Shown: positions 40,628 to 49,488, numbered from the stretch's first letter. The stretch: DNA of 49,818 bases from Lachnospiraceae bacterium (GCA_017437065.1 JAFSBX010000118.1:1-49818); one strand, 5' to 3'. Numbers and translations: made by a program. Notes: generated by a model not told the origin, from the sequence alone.

Positions 40628-41671
40628 ATGACAATACAAGATATTATCAAGGAAATATTTGAATCAGAAGAAATGAAGGGATATTTGTGTGAACATGTAG
40701 AGAGTCTTTACAAATTCCAAATACAAGAAATGATAGCAGGAACTCCCATGATTACGATACGGCGTAAACTGGAAATGCTTGAATTGATGGCAGAAAGTGA
40801 AGATTTGGATAAGGAATTGGTTGAGGCAGAAAATGAAAGCGAACGTGAATTTATTATACAAAACTCGTATGTCGAAATAGTAAAGAAGCTCCGTGAGGCA
40901 TTAAATATGCTTTATGATACAACAAAACCAACAGTATTTCTGGTGAGAACAGTTGTTTGCTGGGGGGACGAGGATGATGAATATAAGGAAGAAGAAACTA
41001 TTCCATTTACTAGCTACGAAAAAGCAGTTCAATATATGAAGAACTGGAAAGAGGAATATGGTGGAGATAATCGCCTGTGGTTCGATGTGGAAAAATGGGA
41101 GCAGGACGAAAATGGAAATTTGGAGCAGAAGTGGGCATATGTTGTGGTTAATGGACAAGTCATATATTGTTATCATTTTGAATTGCATGATTATGAATGT
41201 GCTCCAAACCAAAATGTGAATCTGCCGATTCCTTTTAAAGCAGGAGATATTGTTGAAGTCCACGATTTGCCATTTACAAGAAAGCGACATACATTAATTC
41301 TTGATATTGGTGATAATAAGGATTGCTGTTCTGTGCAGCATCTTTATATAGACGATGATAGCCATATATGTATGAGAGCTTTTAAACATGGTCATATTTT
41401 TAATAAATGTTGGTGGGCAACATCTCCTTTGTATAGGGCAAAAACATTTCATGGGATTTTGGAAGGAGAGGAAGAAGTTCTCTACATATTTAAGGATTTC
41501 TTAGAAACAAGGTTAGCGGTTTGCGGATGGGAACACCTTTGGAATGTATTTTATTATCTCGAACATAATAAAACCAATGCTAGAGATATATCTGTAGAGT
41601 TTTTGGATAATATTAGTGAAAATATAAAAAGGACTGGTTGGTCATGGGAAGAGCAGTTGAGGTCAAAATAG
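40628..41671 (+). CDS. Hypothetical protein with the PF..GDIV block
   Basis: 347 residues. Helical, Glu-rich N-terminus (EIFESEEMKGYLCEHVESLY), a middle beta-rich stretch (YVVVNGQVIYCYHFELHDYE), the shared block NLPIPFKAGDIVEVHDLPF and a cysteine-bearing segment (NKDCCSVQHLYIDDD). ATG 40628 is 5 bases after AGGAGG. A fragment of the neighbouring paralogue's tail follows directly (41689). Confidence 0.8.
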   Translation: MTIQDIIKEIFESEEMKGYLCEHVESLYKFQIQEMIAGTPMITIRRKLEMLELMAESEDLDKELVEAENESEREFIIQNSYVEIVKKLREALNMLYDTTKPTVFLVRTVVCWGDEDDEYKEEETIPFTSYEKAVQYMKNWKEEYGGDNRLWFDVEKWEQDENGNLEQKWAYVVVNGQVIYCYHFELHDYECAPNQNVNLPIPFKAGDIVEVHDLPFTRKRHTLILDIGDNKDCCSVQHLYIDDDSHICMRAFKHGHIFNKCWWATSPLYRAKTFHGILEGEEEVLYIFKDFLETRLAVCGWEHLWNVFYYLEHNKTNARDISVEFLDNISENIKRTGWSWEEQLRSK

Positions 41672-41688
41672 TGAAAAAAATTTTACCT

Positions 41689-41757
41689 GATTTGTTTTAC
41701 TTGATTTATGAGTATAAAAGCAGCATTGTACGGAAGTGTAATGGAAAGGATGATTAA
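41689..41757 (+). pseudogene. Remnant of a PF..GDIV-family gene tail
   Basis: 22 codons (DLFYLIYEYKSSIVRKCNGK...) ending TAA 41755-41757. The first part matches the C-terminus of the gene at 39678 (DLSYMIYEYK), at both DNA and protein level: 40526-40567 versus about 41687-41736. It has no start and lies after 40628's stop. It is a relic of duplication or recombination between paralogues. Confidence 0.7.
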
Positions 41758-41759
41758 TA

Positions 41760-42365
41760 ATGATTGATGAAAAAATATCCGGTACACATTATGCAATAAT
41801 TATAACTGAAGATGGAGAAAGAAAGGATATAGAATATGATGGATATTTTAATGAATCATATGAAGAATCTATGAATAATAGAGAAATAGATATTTCATTA
41901 AATGAAAATGTGTTAGAAAATGAAGCATTTACAGAGATAGCTACTATTGGCGGTGATGAAGAATTAGGTATACGAGTCCAAGTAAATCCCGATAGGACAA
42001 AAGAAGGAGTTCCATATTTTAAAGTATTTAATGATACTAAAATTAAAGTAGGTGAAACTAAAGTCGGTAGATTTCATTTTACTGATGATAAAATGGAATA
42101 TCACAATGATAAATATTTAGATTGGGATATAACTAACGATGATATCAAAAATATTCAAATCTTTATGAATAAGAAAAATAAAAGACAACCAGCATATACT
42201 AATTGGCAGATGACATGTTATAAATGGAATGAAGAATATGGATTTATGTTGGATAAGGAAGAAGAATATTTCAATGGTGAATTAGATGAGGAGTTTATTA
42301 ATTATCCATCATATGTTCCATCAACTACCAAAATGCCTGATACATGGAATACAGATTTTCATTAG
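41760..42365 (+). CDS. Hypothetical acidic protein, 201 residues
   Basis: No family recognised; rich in Asp, Glu, Asn and aromatic residues (YEESMNNREIDISLNENVLE). It has more A/T at third positions than its neighbours, suggesting separate arrival. ATG 41760 follows the remnant stop (TAATAATG) with AAAGGA upstream. No membrane segment. Confidence 0.75.
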   Translation: MIDEKISGTHYAIIITEDGERKDIEYDGYFNESYEESMNNREIDISLNENVLENEAFTEIATIGGDEELGIRVQVNPDRTKEGVPYFKVFNDTKIKVGETKVGRFHFTDDKMEYHNDKYLDWDITNDDIKNIQIFMNKKNKRQPAYTNWQMTCYKWNEEYGFMLDKEEEYFNGELDEEFINYPSYVPSTTKMPDTWNTDFH

Positions 42366-42435
42366 TTATCATCGTATTATTCAACATATCACCTATATAT
42401 TCTTATTGTAGAAATAAAAGGAATGAGGTGAATAC

Positions 42436-42540
42436 ATGTCGAAAAGAAAAATTATTGATGTACTGCTGGCGGTTTTCGCAGCAATCTTTATGGTGGCAGA
42501 TTCTGTACATGATAAAGATTCAGAAACAAAAATTGAATAA
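42436..42540 (+). CDS. Small membrane peptide, 34 residues
   Basis: ATG 42436 has GAGGTG upstream. A basic start (MSKRKIID) is followed by one hydrophobic helix (VLLAVFAAIFMVA) and a charged end. Possible small membrane protein; no match recognised. Confidence 0.5.
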   Translation: MSKRKIIDVLLAVFAAIFMVADSVHDKDSETKIE

Positions 42541-42549
42541 AAGTTTTAA

Positions 42550-42583
42550 GACAGAGGATTTCCCTTTTGGGAGGTCCTCTGTC
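42550..42583. other. Strong hairpin without T-run
   Basis: AGACAGAGGA (42550-42559) pairs with TCCTCTGTCT, with inner TCCC/GGGA closing a TTTT loop; total 16 pairs including two G-T. Followed by GCGTTAAGG. It could be a weak terminator or a processing site before the DUF932 gene. Confidence 0.7.
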
Positions 42584-42638
42584 TGCGTTAAGGTAACTTT
42601 AGGAAAAATAAGACAAAAAAGAAAAGGAGAGAATGAAA

Positions 42639-43571
42639 ATGGCAGCAAAAGTAGAAACCATGTTTTCCGTAAGAAAAAAACCGTGGCATGGATTAGGGAC
42701 AATCGTAATGGAAGCACCAACATCAGCCGAAGCATTGAAACTTGCAGGGCTGGATTGGCAGGTAATACAAGAGCCAATCTATACAGATTTTAATGAAGAG
42801 ATTGATGGTTACAAGGCAAATGTCCGGGATAGTGACAGAAAGGTACTGGGAGTGGTATCTGACCGTTACAAAGTAGTACAAAATTTGGATGCGTTCAGTT
42901 TTACGGATGAACTACTTGGAAAAGGGGTGCGTTACGAAACAGCAGGCTCTTTGCAGGAAGGAAAAAAGGTATGGCTGTTGGCACGGCTTCCGAGGGAATA
43001 CATTATTGCAGGGGAAAGAATCAGTCCGTATCTGGTATTTTCAAATACCCATGACGGCTCGGGCTCTGTCAAAGTAGCTGTTACTCCGGTACGGGTAGTG
43101 TGTAACAATACACTGAATCTTGCATTGGAAACAGCAAACAGAAGTTTTAGTATGATTCATACAGGAAATATTAAGGATAAAATACAGGAAGCAAAAGATA
43201 CGCTTTTTATGGCAGAAGAGTATATGGACTGTCTCGGCAGTGAGTTTGAGCAGCTACGCAGACAGAAAATGTCGGATGCACAGGTAAAAGAATACATTAA
43301 TCAGCTTTTGCCAATGGAAAAGGAGTCTACGCAGACACAGAGCAAAAATATCCTTCGTCTACGCGAGGATATGATGAAAAGGTATTATGACGCACCTGAC
43401 CTGCAGAAAGTAGGAAACAATGCGTACCGTTTTATCAACGCGGTGTCTGATTTTGCTACGCACGGCAATCCGCTTCGCAGGACAGCAAATTATAATGAAA
43501 ATCTGTTTGCACGTACCATTGACGGCAATCCGCTTATTGACAAGGCTTATCAGCTTATAAAATCCGCTTAA
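42639..43571 (+). CDS. DUF932 phage/plasmid-like protein
   Basis: 310 residues: KPWHGLGTIVMEAPTSAEAL, VVSDRYKVVQNLDAFSFTDE, YLVFSNTHDGSGSVKVAVTP, RVVCNNTLNLAL. This is the TIGR03299/DUF932 pattern of mobile elements, usually beside recombination genes as here. Function is unknown. AAGGAGA is 8 bases before ATG 42639. Confidence 0.9.
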   Translation: MAAKVETMFSVRKKPWHGLGTIVMEAPTSAEALKLAGLDWQVIQEPIYTDFNEEIDGYKANVRDSDRKVLGVVSDRYKVVQNLDAFSFTDELLGKGVRYETAGSLQEGKKVWLLARLPREYIIAGERISPYLVFSNTHDGSGSVKVAVTPVRVVCNNTLNLALETANRSFSMIHTGNIKDKIQEAKDTLFMAEEYMDCLGSEFEQLRRQKMSDAQVKEYINQLLPMEKESTQTQSKNILRLREDMMKRYYDAPDLQKVGNNAYRFINAVSDFATHGNPLRRTANYNENLFARTIDGNPLIDKAYQLIKSA

Positions 43572-43827
43572 AAATGAGGTTTGGTTAAATAAATGCAATA
43601 TGCAAAGTGGTTAAAAGAGACATATGAGGATTTTCCCAAATAACAGGCAAGTGTTTTCTTGGATTCAAAAAACTTTTGGTCTTATGGTTGCAGAGAAAAA
43701 ATATATCACGAAACAAAATTTCGAAAGCAGTTGTACCATCCAAAGGCGAAAGCCTCATTAGTTTCACATTAATATTGCAGATCAGAGTCTTAGATAATTC
43801 TATGAAACAGTAGGAAGGAGAATTACA
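43572..43827. other. 256-base gap with a truncated short ORF
   Basis: At 43593-43643 a 16-codon ORF (MQYAKWLKETYEDFPK) looks like the N-terminal scrap of a small helical protein cut off by a stop. A small GNRA hairpin (AGGC-GAAA-GCCT, 43744-43755) lies further on. No promoter stands out. The stretch reads as decayed DNA between DUF932 and YqaJ genes. Confidence 0.4.
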
Positions 43828-44757
43828 ATGTTTGAAAAAATATCATTATCAGGAGTTAATAACACGGACTGGCTTCGTTTGAGAAAGTCGGGTATTGGTG
43901 GTTCTGATGCCGGGGCAATCTGCGGTTTGAATCCATACAGCAGTGCCATGAAGGTATTTCAGGATAAAATAAGTGAGGAAGTGGTAGAACAGGACAACGA
44001 AGCTATTCGCATCGGGCATGATTTGGAAGATTATGTGGCACAGCGATTTATGGAAGCAACAGGATTAAAGGTCAGAAAGTCCAATTTCATGTACCGCAGT
44101 GTGGAGCATCCATACATGATTGCCGATGTAGACCGTCTGATAGTCGGAGAAGATGCCGGGCTGGAATGTAAAACTGCCAGTGCCTATAATGCAGACAAGT
44201 GGGCTGACGGAAATATTCCGCTGCATTATGTGATGCAGTGCTATCACTATATGGCAGTTACAGGAAAACGTGCATGGTATATTGCGGCAGTTATCTTAGG
44301 CAGGGAATTTATATACCGTAAACTGGTATGGGATGATGAAGTGATTGGTCAGCTGATAGATATAGAAGAGAATTTCTGGAATAATCATGTTGTGAAAGGA
44401 CTCATTCCACCGCCGGATGGAAGTAAAGCCTGTGATGAAGTAATTGAAAAGTATTTCCATACAGCAAGAAATACCAGCATGATTCAACTGGTTGGTTTTG
44501 ATGAAAAACTACGGAGACGGGAAGAAATTCTCGGTTCTATTTCTAAATTGCAGGAAGAGCAAAAGCAGATTGAGCAGGAGGTAAAGCTGTTCATGCAGGA
44601 CAATGAGCTTGCCGGTAGTGAATGTTTTCGTGTTTCATGGAAAAACATTGATTCCACAAAGCTTGATACAAAGCGTATTAAGGAAGAAATGCCGGAACTC
44701 TATACGGATTATGGTAAAGTTTCACATTCAAGAAGATTTGAAGTGAAAGCGGCATAG
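43828..44757 (+). CDS. YqaJ-family viral recombinase nuclease
   Basis: 309 residues. Motifs GIGGSDAGAICGLNPY, IGHDLEDYVAQRFMEATG, GLECKTASAYNADKW (PD-ExK catalytic core) and MQCYHYMAVTG mark the lambda-exonuclease-like YqaJ fold. It resects dsDNA 5' to 3' to give ssDNA for the annealing protein encoded two genes on. A C-terminal coiled segment (SKLQEEQKQIEQEVKLFMQD) follows. GGAAGGAG site. Confidence 0.93.
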   Translation: MFEKISLSGVNNTDWLRLRKSGIGGSDAGAICGLNPYSSAMKVFQDKISEEVVEQDNEAIRIGHDLEDYVAQRFMEATGLKVRKSNFMYRSVEHPYMIADVDRLIVGEDAGLECKTASAYNADKWADGNIPLHYVMQCYHYMAVTGKRAWYIAAVILGREFIYRKLVWDDEVIGQLIDIEENFWNNHVVKGLIPPPDGSKACDEVIEKYFHTARNTSMIQLVGFDEKLRRREEILGSISKLQEEQKQIEQEVKLFMQDNELAGSECFRVSWKNIDSTKLDTKRIKEEMPELYTDYGKVSHSRRFEVKAA

Positions 44758-44768
44758 GAGATTTGCGT

Positions 44769-45143
44769 ATGGATGAAAAGGAAATGAAGAACTTATTATC
44801 CGGGCGACTGTATATTGAATTACAGCTTTTCAAATATTCTGTTCTACGTCAGACGAAAGAAGAAATTTATTCCAGTTCCTATAAGATTGAAGTTTTTGTA
44901 ACCATCTATGAGATTCTTTTGGAGGAGATTGAAAAATTAAATGAGGAAACAGCGTACAAACTTCTTTGTTGGAATGGTGGTATTTTAGAATTTCTATATC
45001 AGGAATGGCTTACTAAAGAAGACAGTACATTTGAGGAACTCAAAGCCTACATAGGTGCTGAACTTGGGAATATTTTACAGAAGAATAGTATGGATTGCGG
45101 AAAGGAGAGTACAGATGGAACAGGGATTGATACGGCTGCTTAA
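44769..45143 (+). CDS. Hypothetical protein, 124 residues
   Basis: A short helical protein (MDEKEMKNLLSGRLYIELQL...) between the nuclease and the Rad52-like gene, 11 bases after the former and overlapping the latter by 29 bases, so all three are one transcript. No family recognised. It may be an accessory factor of the recombination pair. AGGAGAT before the ATG. Confidence 0.7.
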   Translation: MDEKEMKNLLSGRLYIELQLFKYSVLRQTKEEIYSSSYKIEVFVTIYEILLEEIEKLNEETAYKLLCWNGGILEFLYQEWLTKEDSTFEELKAYIGAELGNILQKNSMDCGKESTDGTGIDTAA

Positions 45144-45843
45144 GGCAAATGAAATTGAGTGCAGGATATCTACAATCAGTGCAAAAGGACTGAGTCTTCT
45201 GCTTTACAAGGATGCAAGAGTTGACCAGCGGATACTGGATGAAACATTTGGAGTGTTTGGCTGGAAACGAAGCCATCAATGCATAGACGGGAATCTGTAC
45301 TGCACAGTGGAAATTTTTAATAAGGAATCCGGAGAATGGGTAGCTAAGCAGGATGTAGGCACAACCGGATATACAGAGAAAGAAAAATCCCAGGCTTCGG
45401 ACAGTTTTAAAAGAGCCTGTTTTAACTGGGGGATTGGAAGGGAGCTGTATTCTGCTCCTTTTATATGGGTTCCGGCAGGAAAAGCAGCCATTCAGTTAAA
45501 GGACAATAAATATTGTTGTTATGAACGTTTTACGGTTAAGTCTATTGAGTACAATTCAGACAGGGAGATTTCTGCCCTTGTGATTGGTAATGATAAAGAC
45601 CAGATAGTATATGAAATGAAAGCGGTTCATGCTACGGATAAAAATAAAGGAAAAGTCGTGCAGGAGTCTTCGATTTCTAAAGAGCAGATGTCTTCATTAC
45701 AGTCTGAACTTAACAGAACCGGAATCACAATGGAAACCGTTCAAAACAGGTATAAGATACAGGAGCCGGAAATTATGAGTAAAGAAATTTATGAAAAAGT
45801 AATGTCGGCACTGAAAAGAACAAAATCAGCAAATGCAGCTTAG
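45115..45843 (+). CDS. Rad52/Rad22-like single-strand annealing protein
   Basis: 242 residues. The Rad52-family core is ANEIECRISTI, GWKRSHQCIDGNLYCTVEIF, ASDSFKRACFNWGIGRELYS and APFIWVPAGKA. It would anneal complementary strands made by the YqaJ nuclease, as in phage recombination pairs. The C-terminal part (SSISKEQMSSLQSELN...) is likely regulatory or binds partners. ATG 45115 with AAAGGAG 8 bases upstream; overlap with the previous gene implies coupling. Confidence 0.88.
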   Translation: MEQGLIRLLKANEIECRISTISAKGLSLLLYKDARVDQRILDETFGVFGWKRSHQCIDGNLYCTVEIFNKESGEWVAKQDVGTTGYTEKEKSQASDSFKRACFNWGIGRELYSAPFIWVPAGKAAIQLKDNKYCCYERFTVKSIEYNSDREISALVIGNDKDQIVYEMKAVHATDKNKGKVVQESSISKEQMSSLQSELNRTGITMETVQNRYKIQEPEIMSKEIYEKVMSALKRTKSANAA

Positions 45844-45946
45844 AAAAAAGAAGGTAGGTCGGAGGTAGTATTGTCTCCGACTGATTTTATATAAGCCTGC
45901 ATGAAAAAAATGATTTGAAGAGAATTAGCGGTTGGAGGAAAAAATT

Positions 45947-46846
45947 ATGAGCTATGAAGAATTTAATATTAGTATATCAGCAAGATTGCAGGGATTTTAC
46001 GGAAAGGATGCAGTAATAACCACGGAAAAGGTATTGAAAAATAACGGACAGTCTTACTATGGACTGAGGATTGCCAGAAAAGTTACAGAAAGTACTATTC
46101 CGGTTATTTACATGGATAGGTTATATGAAGCATATGGAAATGGCAGTATGACTATGGAAGAATGTGTAAGGGAAGTGTGCAGAATAAGAAAAAAATATGA
46201 ATGTACGGAAGATATCTTACAGTTTGCAGATAAACTTTCAGATTGGGAGTTTGTAAAGGAAAATGTTTACCCTGTTTTACTTTCAACAGAAGAAAATCGG
46301 GAACTTTTACAAAAACTGGTATCCACGCCGTTACTTGATTTGTCAGTTGTCTATATGATTCGTGAAGACAAAGAAAAATGTGTAAAAATTAGCAAAGCAA
46401 TGATGGACAGCTATGGAATTGACAAAATTAAACTACATAGACAAGCTGTAGAAAATATGAAAAAGGACGGCTATAAATTTCAAGATATGGAAGAGCTTAT
46501 TATGGAAATATATCATGGTGAAGATTTTGGAGAGGACATTCTTCCATTTGATGAGAATCGACGTGGAAAAATGTATGTTCTTACAAACAGGGAAAATTTG
46601 TATGGCGCTGCAGGTATCCTCGATAAGACAATGATAAGGGAATTTGCAGGAAACAGGAACTTTTTCATTCTGCCGTCATCCTTGCATGAAATTATCTTTG
46701 TACCGGATGATGATGGATTGAAAGGTAAGGAGTTTGATGAGATGGTGGCAGAGATTAATGAAACTGTGGTGCGGAAGGAAGATAAACTTTCTGACCATAG
46801 TTATTATTATGATGCAAAAGAGGATGAAATCAGAATATGCAATTAG
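45947..46846 (+). CDS. DUF5688 family protein
   Basis: 299 residues. Family marks: YMDRLYEAYGNGSMTMEE near the front, then PLLDLSVVYMIRED, GAAGILDKTMIREFA, FILPSSLHEIIFVPDDDG and the end DHSYYYDAKEDEI. DUF5688 proteins are abundant and often multi-copy in Lachnospiraceae; function unknown. GGAGGA precedes ATG 45947. A second, decayed copy follows. Confidence 0.85.
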   Translation: MSYEEFNISISARLQGFYGKDAVITTEKVLKNNGQSYYGLRIARKVTESTIPVIYMDRLYEAYGNGSMTMEECVREVCRIRKKYECTEDILQFADKLSDWEFVKENVYPVLLSTEENRELLQKLVSTPLLDLSVVYMIREDKEKCVKISKAMMDSYGIDKIKLHRQAVENMKKDGYKFQDMEELIMEIYHGEDFGEDILPFDENRRGKMYVLTNRENLYGAAGILDKTMIREFAGNRNFFILPSSLHEIIFVPDDDGLKGKEFDEMVAEINETVVRKEDKLSDHSYYYDAKEDEIRICN

Positions 46847-47027
46847 TTTGAAGGGAGGCTGGGAAAATATTCTCCTGAGCAGATTGATTTTGCATTTTTC
46901 AATGACTGGGAAGCCATTAAATCTCGTGTGGCACATAGGTTAATTAATCGTGACAGAAATGCTGATAATGTCTAATCCCAGCAGATATTATGACAAAGAA
47001 TTGAAGGAAATAAAAATAGTAGCTTAA
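46847..47027 (+). pseudogene. Decayed DUF5688 paralogue fragments
   Basis: In frame right after the DUF5688 stop: FEGRLGKYSPEQIDFAFFND then DWEAIKSRVAHRLINRDRN to 46975, like the middle of the family. A +1 frame then gives SRYYDKELKEIKIVA to 47027, like its C-terminus (YYYD..). The missing central and N-terminal parts show an internal deletion and loss of frame. Confidence 0.65.
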
Positions 47028-47061
47028 ATACAGAAAGTGTCAAATCAAACGGTCGTTGGTT

Positions 47062-47117
47062 TTAGTATCGGAATCTGATGTGAAAATAATAGTTTTTACA
47101 GAAGGTTTTGATACTAA
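47062..47117. repeat. Inverted repeats before the recombinase unit, possible res/control site
   Basis: TTAGTATC (47062-47069) and GATACTAA (47110-47117), with a further TTTTGATAC at about 47133-47141. Serine resolvases act at such repeated sites next to their gene. No direct evidence of recombination is seen. Confidence 0.35.
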
Positions 47118-47154
47118 CTGACGCTCCGTTTCTTTTGATACGGAAAGGAGACGT

Positions 47155-47391
47155 ATGTTTCATCCAAAACATTGGAAGCATTGTGAGAATATCACTGTAA
47201 AACAATTTTGTGATTATCTACAGAATAATGTACCGGGGGATGCCCTGCTATTTGTCTGTGGAGATAATCATGTATACATGCACATGGAATCAGATGGCAG
47301 TGTATTTTCCATAGATGATAATTCGCTGGCTGATTTACCGGAGTATGAGAATTCTGAAATACAGGAGTTGGAGGTGCAGCATCATGAGTAA
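47155..47391 (+). CDS. Hypothetical protein, 78 residues, paired with the recombinase
   Basis: Sequence MFHPKHWKHCENITVKQFCD, NVPGDALLFVCGDNHVYMHM, ending LEVQHHE. Similar small proteins precede serine recombinases in clostridial elements (recognised loosely, no name). It overlaps the recombinase start by 8 bases (ATGAGTAA). AAAGGAG precedes the ATG. Confidence 0.75.
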   Translation: MFHPKHWKHCENITVKQFCDYLQNNVPGDALLFVCGDNHVYMHMESDGSVFSIDDNSLADLPEYENSEIQELEVQHHE

Positions 47392-48103
47392 GACATATGG
47401 TTATTGCCGGATATCCACCAAGAAACAAAATATAGACCGTCAGGTGCGTAATATTCAGGCTGTATTTCCTGATGCCATTATTGTAAAGGAAATCTATACA
47501 GGCACCAAATTTCAAGGGCGTAATGAAATGAATAAAATCATTAAGCAGGTACAGGAGGGAGATACCATAGTATATGATTCCGTATCACGAATGAGCCGTG
47601 ATGCGGATGAAGGATTTGAGTTATATAAAGAGCTGTTTGCCAAGGGGATAATACTGATTTTTTTAAAGGAGCCTCATATCAATACCGAAACCTATAAAAG
47701 TGCAATAGATGCCCAGTTTATGAGCGTAAAAATAAATACCAATGATAAGGATACTGATAATCTGATAGAAAGTATTTTATCTGCGGTAAACACCTATATT
47801 CTGAAACTGGCAGAAAAGCAAATCCGTCTTGCTTTTGAACAGGCAGAAAAAGAGGTTCAGGATTTGCGACAAAGAACCAGGGAAGGAATTGAAACTGCCA
47901 GACTGAATGGGAAGAATATCGGGCTGAAATCCGGTACAAAGCTTGTTACCAAGAAAAGCATTGAAGCTAAGGCATTGATTAAAAAGTATTCCAAGGATTT
48001 TGATGGTACGTTAAATGATGTGGAATGCATTCGGATGATTGGAATTGCTAGAGGGAGTTTTTATAAGTATAAGGGGGAATTGAAATTAGAGAGTGGAGAC
48101 TAA
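47384..48103 (+). CDS. Small serine recombinase (resolvase/invertase family)
   Basis: 239 residues. N-terminal catalytic domain: YGYCRISTKKQNIDRQ (nucleophile Ser), DTIVYDSVSRMSRDADE (Arg active site), long helix about 120-160, and a C-terminal helix-turn-helix-like DNA-binding end (RMIGIARGSFYKYKGEL). It catalyses site-specific inversion or resolution. ATG 47384, GGAGG at 9 bases. An intrinsic terminator follows. Confidence 0.92.
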   Translation: MSKTYGYCRISTKKQNIDRQVRNIQAVFPDAIIVKEIYTGTKFQGRNEMNKIIKQVQEGDTIVYDSVSRMSRDADEGFELYKELFAKGIILIFLKEPHINTETYKSAIDAQFMSVKINTNDKDTDNLIESILSAVNTYILKLAEKQIRLAFEQAEKEVQDLRQRTREGIETARLNGKNIGLKSGTKLVTKKSIEAKALIKKYSKDFDGTLNDVECIRMIGIARGSFYKYKGELKLESGD

Positions 48104-48115
48104 AATGTTTTATGA

Positions 48116-48154
48116 AAAAATTCTTGGGGTTGTTAATGTCCGAGAATTTTTTTG
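48116..48154 (+). terminator. Intrinsic terminator after the recombinase
   Basis: AATTCTTGG (about 48119-48127) pairs with CCGAGAATT (48140-48148), then TTTTTT. Rest of the 48104-48312 gap holds one more hairpin and no ORF. Confidence 0.82.
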
Positions 48155-48231
48155 TTATCCAATATGTGTGTGTATTAGATTGTGAAATGGGGAAGACTCT
48201 CCCAATGTCATTAAGTTTTATCTATTAAGTT

Positions 48232-48265
48232 AGCCGTCCATTCATTTTACTTTGAATGGACGGCT
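48232..48265. terminator. Hairpin downstream of the antiporter gene
   Basis: AGCCGTCCATTCA (48232-48244) pairs perfectly with TGAATGGACGGCT (48253-48265). It is about 50 bases past the antiporter stop on the minus strand. No clear T-run, so terminator status is provisional. Confidence 0.6.
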
Positions 48266-48312
48266 CCTATTTATAATAATATTATTTAAATCGAAAAACT
48301 GAAATTTCACGC

Positions 48313-49488
48313 TTACTTTGATAATAGCTTTTTATACAGATTATCAATACATGTTGCTCCAAAAGGTGCTGTTATTAAAATAGATATTACTGCAACCGTA
48401 AGAACAATCTCTCCACAAGACAGCCCCATCACAAGGGGGACTGTTCCAAGTGCTGCCTGTACGGTTGCCTTTGGTGTATAGGCAACTGCACAGAATAAAC
48501 GCTCTTTTTTATTTAGCTTTGTTTTGACAAGCGATATTGCTACTCCCATCATCCTAAATACCAACGCCAAAATTACTAACAAAATCACTACGATACCTGC
48601 CGCTAATGCATACTTCAAATCAACTGCAATACCAACCAAGACAAATAGGAATATTTCTGCACCAAGCCAAAGTTTATTATATTTGACAGATAGACGCTTT
48701 GCCAACACATCATATTTTTGATTGATGATGATACCCTCGCTCATTATTGCTAATAGTCCTGAAACTGGCACTATACCTTCCAGCCTATTTTGCAATTCTA
48801 GTAGCAGAAATGAAACACTTAGAATGATAAGCACCTTGATGGAATCACGAATGTGAAATTTTCTAAAAAAGCATACAAGAATAGTTCCTACAACTCCACC
48901 TAAAAGAACACCTAGCAAAATAGATGTCGGTATCTGTATGAAGCTTATTGCAGATACTTCCCCTGTTGAAGCCAAAGTAGTAAGAGCAGTAAACACAACA
49001 ATCACAAACACATCATCCACAGATGCTCCCGCTAAAATTAATTGTGGAATACTCTTGTCCGTACCATATCGATCCTCTATCAGTTTTATCATTCTAGGAA
49101 CAACCACCGCAGGAGATACCGCAGCCATGACACTTCCTATGATTGCTGCATCCAGAATAGATACATCTAATAATAATGGTGCGAAAATTATTGTTCCCAC
49201 CATTTCAATGCATGCTGGTACAAAACACATTAGAATTGCAGGACGACCTACCTTTTTCAAATCAGAAAAATTTAAAGACAAACCAGCTCTTGTCAGAATA
49301 ATAACTAATGCAATCTGTCTTAAATCTCCTGATATTGTAAGTATCGAGTCATCTACTAAATTCAGACAATGTGGACTTAATACAATTCCCACAATAATCA
49401 TTCCTAACAGGCTTGGTAATTTAATTTTTGAGAATATCCATCCCACCAGTAACCCGAACAGTAAAATAATAGCAATACTTGTTAACAT
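48313..49488 (-). CDS. Cation:proton antiporter (CPA family)
   Basis: 391 residues, about 12-13 membrane segments. Signature GMIIVGIVLSPHCL, LTRAGLSLNFSDLKKVGRPA and ILAGASVDDVFVIVVF (the Asp pair of the transport core). It exchanges Na+ or K+ for H+; substrate is not set by sequence. ATG 49488 follows AAAGGAGG. Upstream is a fluoride riboswitch, so in this organism it may be part of fluoride or acid stress adaptation. An in-frame start at 49560 would overlap the aptamer. Confidence 0.92.
   Translation of the reverse strand: MLTSIAIILLFGLLVGWIFSKIKLPSLLGMIIVGIVLSPHCLNLVDDSILTISGDLRQIALVIILTRAGLSLNFSDLKKVGRPAILMCFVPACIEMVGTIIFAPLLLDVSILDAAIIGSVMAAVSPAVVVPRMIKLIEDRYGTDKSIPQLILAGASVDDVFVIVVFTALTTLASTGEVSAISFIQIPTSILLGVLLGGVVGTILVCFFRKFHIRDSIKVLIILSVSFLLLELQNRLEGIVPVSGLLAIMSEGIIINQKYDVLAKRLSVKYNKLWLGAEIFLFVLVGIAVDLKYALAAGIVVILLVILALVFRMMGVAISLVKTKLNKKERLFCAVAYTPKATVQAALGTVPLVMGLSCGEIVLTVAVISILITAPFGATCIDNLYKKLLSK

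Noticed and set aside
46734-46943. 69-residue alternative frame over the end of the DUF5688 gene
   Set aside because: It overlaps the real gene out of frame and has no site; the region after 46846 is better explained as a decayed paralogue.
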